DNA of 64,000 nucleotides from Novosphingobium sp. EMRT-2 (GTDB lineage Bacteria > Pseudomonadota > Alphaproteobacteria > Sphingomonadales > Sphingomonadaceae): the NCBI RefSeq assembly GCF_005145025.1, contig NZ_CP039695.1, forward strand, positions 868,001 to 932,000, written 5' to 3'. A program made the position numbers and the translations under genes. Below are positions 58,446 to 64,000 of the stretch, piece after piece; the stretch's first letter is position 1, and the number at the start of each line of letters is the position of its first letter. Under the pieces are notes generated by a model that saw only the letters and a program-made list of their open reading frames with translations, was not told the DNA's origin and ran no database searches.

Positions 58446-60958
58446 GCCCGCCCGCATCGAGCAGCGGCCTCTCCTATGCCCGCCTTCGCAATGCCGTCCG
58501 GCGTGACAGCTTCTCGGACTATCTGCCGCTCGTCGCCTGGGACGATGAGACCGAGGCCTTCCTCTGCATCGATGACACCTGGGGTCATGCCTGGGAGCTG
58601 GTTCCGACCGCCTACATGTTCGCCCATGTTCAGAGCGCTCTCCAGGGTCTCCTCAATATCCACTTCCCGGACGGGACGGTCCTCCAGCTCCACACCTTTG
58701 CCGATCCGTTGATCGACGACGCACTCGATGCCTTCCTAGACCTCAAGACCCGCGATGATCCGCTGATCCAGGCCTCGGCGCGGCGCACCCATGCCTATCT
58801 GAGCGAGGGTCGTCATGGCCTGAAGGCGCTGCACGGCATTCCGGTGCGCAACTTCCGCACTTTGCTCTCGATCAAGACCCGGCGGCCGCTCGGAGAGGAT
58901 TTGCGGCGGCAGGTCGAGGAGCAGCTCTCGAAGCTCGGAATCCGCCGTCTGCCTCCGCAGGAAATGGTCGCCTTTTATCGGCGTATCTTCAACGGCGTCG
59001 CCGATCCGGCCCCGGGGGTCTTCGTTGACGGATCGACCATCGGCGCACCGCCGATCGCCAAGCAGATCATCGATGCGGGACCCGATCTCGTGTTCGAGGG
59101 CGCGGAGGTGTTCCTCGGTAACCAGGTCGCGCGCTGCCTGACGCCCAAGGCGCCGGCGCGCAGGATCACCGCCGAACGCGCCAATCGCCTGATGGGCGGC
59201 ATGCGCGGCGCGTCCGAGGACAGCGATCAGATCGGGGGCCCGTTCCTCTACACGCTCAACATCCTGTTCGATCATTCGCAGTTCGAGATCCACAAGCGCG
59301 CGCAGATCCTCTCGGCGCAGAAGGCGGCCGGCAGCTTCGCGGTCGAAGTCGGCAAGCAGATCGAGGAGATCGGCTGGATCCTCGACGAGGCGGGCAACAG
59401 TAAGTTCGTCCGGGTGATCCCGACCATCTGGGTGTTCGGCCGCGACCGTGCCCATGCCCGCGATCTCGCAGCGCGCGCCAAGCGGCTGTGGGAGGGCGAG
59501 CCCCAACCCTTCTCGATGCAGGAGGAGAGCTATCTCAATCCGACGCTGCTGGTGATGAGCCTGCCGTTCGGGCTCTATCCCGACCGCACGACGTTGCGCC
59601 TGCTCGAGCGGGACTTCCGGATGCCGGTGAAGGCGGCGGTGCTGATGGCGCCGATCCAGACCGACTTTCGCGGCGGCGGGCGTCCGGCGTTGCTCTACAC
59701 GGGCCGCAAGGGCCAGCTCGTCACGCTCGATCTGTTCGATCCGAGGATCAACAACTACAACTTCATCGTCTCGGCCGAGAGCGGGGCGGGCAAGAGCTTC
59801 CTGCTCAACAACCTCTGCCAGCAATATTTTGCCTGCGGCGCGCTCATTCGAATCATCGACATCGGCGGAAGCTACCGGAAGCTCTGCACGCTCTGCTCGG
59901 GCCGGTACATCGATATCGGTGAAGAGCATCTGGTTCTGAACCCCTTCGACATGGGGCTCGCGCTCGATGGCGACGACAAGCAGTCGGCGATCACCATGGC
60001 CGTGGCGATCGTCGCGGAAATGGCGAATGCGTCGACCCGCAAGGGCGTCACGACGTCGGAGTGGAACCTGCTCAAGTCCGCTGTCCAATGGACCATCGAC
60101 ACGGGGCGGGCCGATCATGGCATCGACGCCGTGCGCGAATGGCTCGGCACCTATCCCTCGCTGGTAGAGACCGATCTCGACCGCGTCGACCATCTCGTGC
60201 CGACCGCGCGTGAGCTCGCCTTCAACCTGCGCGATTTCGGGTCGGGCGGCGCCTATGGCCATTATTTCAACGGCCCTTCGACCCTCGACATCCGCAACGA
60301 CGAATTCGTCGTGCTCGAGCTCGAGCGTCTCAAGGCGATGCCTGACCTGTTCAACGTCATCGTCATGGTCGTGGTCAACGCAGTCACCCAGGAACTCTAT
60401 CTCTCCGCGCGCGATCGCCCGCGCTTTGTGCTGTGCGAGGAAGCCGCCCAGTTCATCACGCCGACTGAGGGGCAGGATCTCAGTCGTCTGGCCGAAGCGA
60501 TCAGCCAGGGCTATCGACGCGCGCGCAAGTATCGCGGCAGTTTCGGCGTCGTCCTACAGAGCATGAACGACCTCATGCTGTTCGGCGGAACTGGCCAGGT
60601 CATCCTCGAAAATGCCGCGACCCGGTTCCTCCTGCAGGGATCAACCTACGATCGCGCGGTCGACAACAAGATTCTCGATTATTCGGGCTTCGTCCTCGAC
60701 CTGCTGAAGTCGGTCCGCAATTCGAAGCCTCACTATTCCGAGGTGTTCATCGACTCTCCGCTCGGCCTCGGCATTGCGCGGCTGGTCGTCGATCCCTTCT
60801 CTTATTGGATCAATACCTCCGCCCCGGATGAGGTCGCCGCGTTCGAGGCGCTGATGCGCCAGGGCCTTTCGCCGCTCGAAGCAGTGTGCCGACTGGCAGG
60901 TGTCGAACCCTCGCAAATCCTTGGCGCGCGCCCCGCGCCAGCCTTCACGGGAGCATGA
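58442..60958 (+). CDS. traC: F-type conjugative transfer ATPase TraC (VirB4-like)
   Basis: The protein has 838 residues from GTG 58442. The N-terminal TraC domain (FLCIDDTWGHAWELVPT) is followed by the motor with Walker A VSAESGAGKSFLLNN (about residue 440), the IIDIGGSYRKLC segment, Walker B RPRFVLCEEAAQFI, and the RRARKYRGSFGVVLQSMNDL motif. It powers pilus extension and substrate transfer. It has full length. Confidence 0.96.
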   Translation: MSPPASSSGLSYARLRNAVRRDSFSDYLPLVAWDDETEAFLCIDDTWGHAWELVPTAYMFAHVQSALQGLLNIHFPDGTVLQLHTFADPLIDDALDAFLDLKTRDDPLIQASARRTHAYLSEGRHGLKALHGIPVRNFRTLLSIKTRRPLGEDLRRQVEEQLSKLGIRRLPPQEMVAFYRRIFNGVADPAPGVFVDGSTIGAPPIAKQIIDAGPDLVFEGAEVFLGNQVARCLTPKAPARRITAERANRLMGGMRGASEDSDQIGGPFLYTLNILFDHSQFEIHKRAQILSAQKAAGSFAVEVGKQIEEIGWILDEAGNSKFVRVIPTIWVFGRDRAHARDLAARAKRLWEGEPQPFSMQEESYLNPTLLVMSLPFGLYPDRTTLRLLERDFRMPVKAAVLMAPIQTDFRGGGRPALLYTGRKGQLVTLDLFDPRINNYNFIVSAESGAGKSFLLNNLCQQYFACGALIRIIDIGGSYRKLCTLCSGRYIDIGEEHLVLNPFDMGLALDGDDKQSAITMAVAIVAEMANASTRKGVTTSEWNLLKSAVQWTIDTGRADHGIDAVREWLGTYPSLVETDLDRVDHLVPTARELAFNLRDFGSGGAYGHYFNGPSTLDIRNDEFVVLELERLKAMPDLFNVIVMVVVNAVTQELYLSARDRPRFVLCEEAAQFITPTEGQDLSRLAEAISQGYRRARKYRGSFGVVLQSMNDLMLFGGTGQVILENAATRFLLQGSTYDRAVDNKILDYSGFVLDLLKSVRNSKPHYSEVFIDSPLGLGIARLVVDPFSYWINTSAPDEVAAFEALMRQGLSPLEAVCRLAGVEPSQILGARPAPAFTGA

Positions 60959-61290
60959 CGGCCATGGCACGCTATCGTCCGCACCCCGATCAATTGCCGC
61001 TCAACTGGTCCGATAACGAGGCCATCGAAGTGATCGTCGAGCAGCGTCTTGCCGAGCGGTTCGAAGCGGAGTCCTTTCAGTGGCGCTTCCGGCTCGTCAT
61101 GATCGAGACCCTGATGATGGGCCTGCTCGTGCTCGTCGCCGGGATCCTCCTCAAGCAGCCGACGATGATGGTGCTGCGCGCCTCACTCCTCGTTGCCGCC
61201 TCCTGCTTCGCGACCGGACTTCTGCTGCTCAGTCTCTCAGCAGGTACAGCAAAGCTGTTGAGCCGCCTGCGCCGGAGAAGAGGCAGATGA
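60955..61290 (+). CDS. Small membrane protein between traC and traW
   Basis: The protein has 111 residues from ATG 60955, overlapping the traC stop. An acidic-to-neutral soluble start (HPDQLPLNWSDNEAIEVIVEQRLAERFEAESFQWRFRL) is followed by two membrane helices (IETLMMGLLVLVAGILL and VLRASLLVAASCFATGLLLLSL) and a basic tail. In F plasmid this slot is held by trbI, but the TrbI features are not evident. It is probably part of the transfer machine because of tight coupling. Confidence 0.7.
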   Translation: MTAMARYRPHPDQLPLNWSDNEAIEVIVEQRLAERFEAESFQWRFRLVMIETLMMGLLVLVAGILLKQPTMMVLRASLLVAASCFATGLLLLSLSAGTAKLLSRLRRRRGR

Positions 61291-61520
61291 ACGGCCTCAT
61301 TTCTTCCGCGCCGTCGCAATCGGCGATCCGGCTTACGGTCAGCGGCTTCCTGCTCATGCTGGTCCAAAGCATGCTCTTGCTCATGTCGCCCTCGCTTGGC
61401 GCTGGGGCAGGCGTTCTCATCTGGACCCTGACCCCTCTCGCCTCCTGCGCGTTCGTTGCCGCCCTTATCGGCATTCCCGAGCCGCCCGAACAGCATTGGA
61501 GGCGTCGTCATGGCCGCTGA
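61287..61520 (+). CDS. Second small membrane protein between traC and traW
   Basis: The 77-residue protein overlaps both neighbours. Two hydrophobic helices (VSGFLLMLVQSMLLLMSP and GVLIWTLTPLASCAFVAALIG) make up most of it. No family was recognised. Together with the gene before it, it may replace TrbI or serve as a lineage-specific pilus-assembly helper. Confidence 0.65.
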   Translation: MNGLISSAPSQSAIRLTVSGFLLMLVQSMLLLMSPSLGAGAGVLIWTLTPLASCAFVAALIGIPEPPEQHWRRRHGR

Positions 61521-62193
61521 TCTGCTGCGCCGGGTCCGCCGCGGGCCCATCGTCCTCGTGCTTCTGACGGGCAATGCGCTGGCTGTGGCTGCCGCGCTCG
61601 CCGCAGCTGGGCCTGTCGCCGGCAGCGCCCCATCGCGCAGCACGATCGGCCGGACGTGGCCGATCGCGGAGCCCGACGCGCTCGCCGAGATCGAGGCCAA
61701 GGTCGCGACGCTGCCCAGCGACATGAGCAAGGCGTTCGGCCCGCGCGACAAATGGAGCGCGCTCAAGGCCGCGCCGCTCGGGGTCGCTACCGCTGACCGT
61801 GTGCGCAGCGTCGTCCCCTTCTACACGCTCGACTTCGACATCACGCTGCCAGGGGGCAAGACGCTCTACCCCAAGGGCTTCACGTTCAACCCGTTGACCT
61901 ATGTGAAGCTGCCACAGCGCCTCGTCGTCGTGCATCCACGCGATCTCGGCTGGGCGCTTCGTAATGCTCGCGCGAGCGATTTCATCCTGCTCTCTGCGTT
62001 CAAGGGACAGAATGGCGATGCCATCGAGATGAGCGAGAAGACCGGGCGGCCGATCTACATCCTCGAAGAACGCGTCAAGCAGCGGCTGGGGCTGACGGTC
62101 GCACCCGTCATCGTGGCCCAAGCTGGGCAGCGGCTCGTCCTCACCGAAGTCGGCCCCAGGAGCCGAGCGCTTTCTGCGGGAGACGCGAGATGA
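61510..62193 (+). CDS. traW: F-type conjugative transfer protein TraW
   Basis: The protein has 227 residues from ATG 61510. A signal peptide (IVLVLLTGNALAVAAALAAAG) precedes GRTWPIAEPDALAEIEAKVATLP, the conserved start of mature TraW. Then come FYTLDFDITLPGGKTLYPKGFTFNPLTY and EDAIEMSEKTGRPIYILEER-like positions. It is a periplasmic protein for pilus assembly and mating-pair formation with TrbC and TraU. The operon is interrupted after it by the toxin-antitoxin genes. Confidence 0.93.
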   Translation: MAADLLRRVRRGPIVLVLLTGNALAVAAALAAAGPVAGSAPSRSTIGRTWPIAEPDALAEIEAKVATLPSDMSKAFGPRDKWSALKAAPLGVATADRVRSVVPFYTLDFDITLPGGKTLYPKGFTFNPLTYVKLPQRLVVVHPRDLGWALRNARASDFILLSAFKGQNGDAIEMSEKTGRPIYILEERVKQRLGLTVAPVIVAQAGQRLVLTEVGPRSRALSAGDAR

Positions 62194-62219
62194 CTCGACA
62201 CATGGAAGCGGCAGCAATG

Positions 62220-62756
62220 TCAGCGATCGACGGGAAGTTGCCTCAGCATCGACACGGGAAGGAAGAGACGCCGCGCCTTGCCAGGCAGGGCCTGGAAGCC
62301 GAAGCGCTTGTAAACTGCCGCTCTCCGTTCGACGTTCGTAGGATTGCCGCAGTCGAGAACGTCGAGCAGGACAAGTGCCACACCGGCATCTTCAGAGATG
62401 CGACGGACGCGCTTGAGGGCGTCGGCGAGCAACAATCCGCCAAGGCCTTGGCCCTGCCAACGCGCATCGACGCCCATCATTGCGATGAACATGGCTGGGA
62501 TGACGCCGTGGCCGGGACGATCCCGGGCGAAGGCCGACGGAAGCTCCGAATGCTCGACGCCATGCGCATTGAGGGCATAGTAGCCAACCAAATCGCCTTG
62601 AGGCGAGACGAGCACGAAGACCCGGACATTGTCGGCCTTCGCAAGCTTGTTAGCCGTCTTGTGCAGATAGTTGTCGACCTGCGCCACTCCGGACGCGAAG
62701 CTAGTCCGATCGTGCCGCTTCGTATCGAGCGGCTCGATTGTCCCCCCTTCGAACAT
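62220..62756 (-). CDS. GNAT-family toxin (TacT-like)
   Basis: The 178-residue acetyltransferase has TIEPLDTKRHDRTSFASGVAQVDNYLHKTANKLAKADNVRVFVLVSPQGDLVGYYAL, MGVDARWQGQGLGGLLLADALKRV (the acetyl-CoA P-loop GQGLGG) and YKRFGFQALP with the catalytic-site tyrosine region. These match TacT/AtaT toxins that acetylate charged tRNA. It follows the DUF1778 antitoxin gene by 12 bases. Confidence 0.9.
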   Translation of the reverse strand: MFEGGTIEPLDTKRHDRTSFASGVAQVDNYLHKTANKLAKADNVRVFVLVSPQGDLVGYYALNAHGVEHSELPSAFARDRPGHGVIPAMFIAMMGVDARWQGQGLGGLLLADALKRVRRISEDAGVALVLLDVLDCGNPTNVERRAAVYKRFGFQALPGKARRLFLPVSMLRQLPVDR

Positions 62757-62768
62757 GATACCCCGTCC

Positions 62769-63095
62769 CTACCGGCTTTCGACCATTCGTATATGGCGTT
62801 CGAACGCCTCGCGCAGCGCGTCCGTTGGAGGCGGCGGATTGTCGATCGCGTCCATTATTCTTTGAAAATCTGCCCGGCTGACGGTCGTTCGCTCATGGCT
62901 GTCGATCGTCTCGAGCGCCGCCCGATAGGCGGCGTTGATGACAAACACAGAGTCATCGACACCCGAATAGGCGGCAGCGCGTTGGATCGCCCGCTTGACG
63001 TGCGGCTTAGTGCGGAAGCCCATGCGCTCGGAAGCACGCTCCTCCGCTCTGGCGGTGCCATCACCATCCGGGGCGACATCTTGATGTGCGTTCAT
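62769..63095 (-). CDS. DUF1778 (TacA-like) antitoxin
   Basis: The protein has 108 residues from ATG 63095. The ribbon-helix-helix region (RASERMGFRTKPHVKRAIQRAAAYSGVDDSVFVINAAYRAA) is the DUF1778 signature, followed by the toxin-binding tail (ADFQRIMDAIDNPPPPTDALREAFERH). Longer in-frame starts run into the operator at 63130, so this start is preferred. The protein binds the toxin and represses its own promoter. Confidence 0.88.
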   Translation of the reverse strand: MNAHQDVAPDGDGTARAEERASERMGFRTKPHVKRAIQRAAAYSGVDDSVFVINAAYRAALETIDSHERTTVSRADFQRIMDAIDNPPPPTDALREAFERHIRMVESR

Positions 63096-63129
63096 TGCAA
63101 GATCCATCAAACGCGTGGTTGCGCAGATA

Positions 63130-63150
63130 TGTGCGTCACTAAGACGCACA
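63130..63150 (-). promoter_or_regulatory. Operator of the toxin-antitoxin pair
   Basis: TGTGCGTC-ACTAA-GACGCACA is a perfect 8-bp inverted repeat, 34 bases upstream of the antitoxin start. It fits a binding site for the ribbon-helix-helix antitoxin. Confidence 0.7.
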
Positions 63151-63287
63151 TTTCAAGGCGCCAGAAGGGCCTTCATGATCGGTGTGATGTCGCGAGAAAC
63201 CGGTATCGGCGCTTTTCCCCGGCTAGCGTCCCCTGGTCCTGCTTTTCTCGTCGTTCGCAACGCGCGACCATCGAAGGATGCTCGGCA

Positions 63288-64000
63288 TGATCCAGCGCTG
63301 GCGGATCTTCTTGATCGGCATCCTGCTCGGGCTCGCCGCGACACTGGCCTGGCCGAGCCAGGCCCTCGCCTCCAAGTGCGAGGCGGGCACCGCGTTCAAC
63401 CCCATCACCAAGGTGCGCTGGACCTGCATCTTTCCGATCACGGTCGGCGGCATTCGGGTGGGGAGCTTCGACAAGCTCGACAAGGCGCTCGACGCGCAAT
63501 CCGCGTCCAAGCCTCTGTGCGCCTGCCGCAAGGGCATCCAGTTCTGGTTCGGGGTGAAGGTCTCCTACTGGTCGCCCAACCGGATGGTCGACGTCGTGAC
63601 TGAACCCGGCTGCATGATGGCGCTGGGCGCGGATCTGCTGCCGACCGGCGGCAAGCTGCAGGGCAGCCAATCGTCGATCTCCGACGGGACGAACACGCGC
63701 AAGATGTTCGCGCAGATGCACTATTACATCTCGCCGGTCTGGGCGATGCTCGACATGTTCACGGACCTGCCGTGCCTCGAGAATGACGGCTTCGATGTCG
63801 CCATGATAACCGAGGTTCTGCCGACCTGGCAGTCGGGCACGCTCGGCGCGATCATCCAGCCTGAGGGCATATTGTTCGGCAACCCCGCTGCCGGCCTCGC
63901 CTGCATGGGCGACAGCGCCGCGGCAGCGGCAGGCAAGGTGATCGATCCCCTGTTCTGGTGCATGGGGAGCTGGGGCGCGACTTATCCGATCGCTGGCGAC
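63288..64000 (+). CDS. traU: F-type conjugative transfer protein TraU, partial
   Basis: The gene runs past the window end; about 237 residues are visible. An in-frame ATG at 63279 is possible, but 63288 has GAAGG at better spacing. A signal peptide (IFLIGILLGLAATLAWPSQALAS) leads into CEAGTAFNPITKVRWTCIFPITVGGIRVGS, then CACRKGIQFWFGVKVSYWSPNRMVDVVTEPGCMM, with the many cysteines typical of TraU. It acts in DNA transfer and mating-pair stability. It is separated from traW by the antisense toxin-antitoxin pair. Confidence 0.94.

Overview
The window reads as DNA of a sphingomonad alphaproteobacterium, most likely Novosphingobium or a close relative. The reasons are high GC, a short alphaproteobacterial SRP RNA, a RegB/RegA redox two-component pair, GTTC-N7-GTTC LexA boxes, and ordinary sphingomonad housekeeping neighbours. 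It falls into three blocks.

Block 1 (1 to about 21170) is chromosomal core. It holds the start of a probable sensor diguanylate cyclase, an acyl-CoA catabolic cluster (CaiB/BaiF CoA-transferase, AraC regulator, AhpD-like protein, beta-keto acid cleavage enzyme, acyl-CoA ligase), dnaX-ybaB, the 4.5S SRP RNA, an NDUFS4-like complex I protein, hrpB, an MFS transporter, a tightly overlapping cyoABCD-surf1-regB-regA operon for a bo3-type quinol oxidase and its redox regulators, and an HU gene. The core ends at a terminator next to a 21-nt fragment matching the 3' end of tRNA-fMet, which looks like an integration scar.

Block 2 (about 21200 to 48940) is a P2-like contractile-tailed prophage. It has portal Q and terminase P on the minus strand, then scaffold O, capsid N, M, L, X, R, S, then J, I, H, a lysis cassette with overlapping spanins, V, W, sheath FI, tube FII, E with a -1 frameshift to E', and the first roughly 70 codons of tape measure T. 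Between terminase and capsid is a head-spike module (spike base plus beta-helix fibre) like that of the Rhodobacter gene transfer agent. The fibre gene is split by a complete group II intron with its own reverse transcriptase. Five copies of one dyad repeat (GGGTAACG-N5-CGTTACCC) stand in front of the structural operons, and four GTTC-N7-GTTC boxes stand in front of accessory genes. An AT-rich membrane-protein gene of unknown function lies beside the portal gene. No integrase, repressor, replication genes, U, D or ogr are visible, so this is a truncated prophage.

Block 3 (about 48940 to 64000) is part of an F-type conjugative element. It carries the coupling protein TraD, a ribbon-helix-helix partner, a repeat-bearing gap that could hold oriT, a small mobilization protein, an IS21-family element, and then traL-E-K-B-V-C, two small membrane genes, traW and the start of traU. 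A TacA/TacT-type toxin-antitoxin pair with its own operator sits antisense between traW and traU. Block 2 and block 3 meet abruptly: phage gene T and the 3' end of traD are fused head-on, so the join is either a recombination scar or an assembly error. The IS21 copy has no obvious target duplication and has a different broken gene on each side, which points to a deletion next to it.
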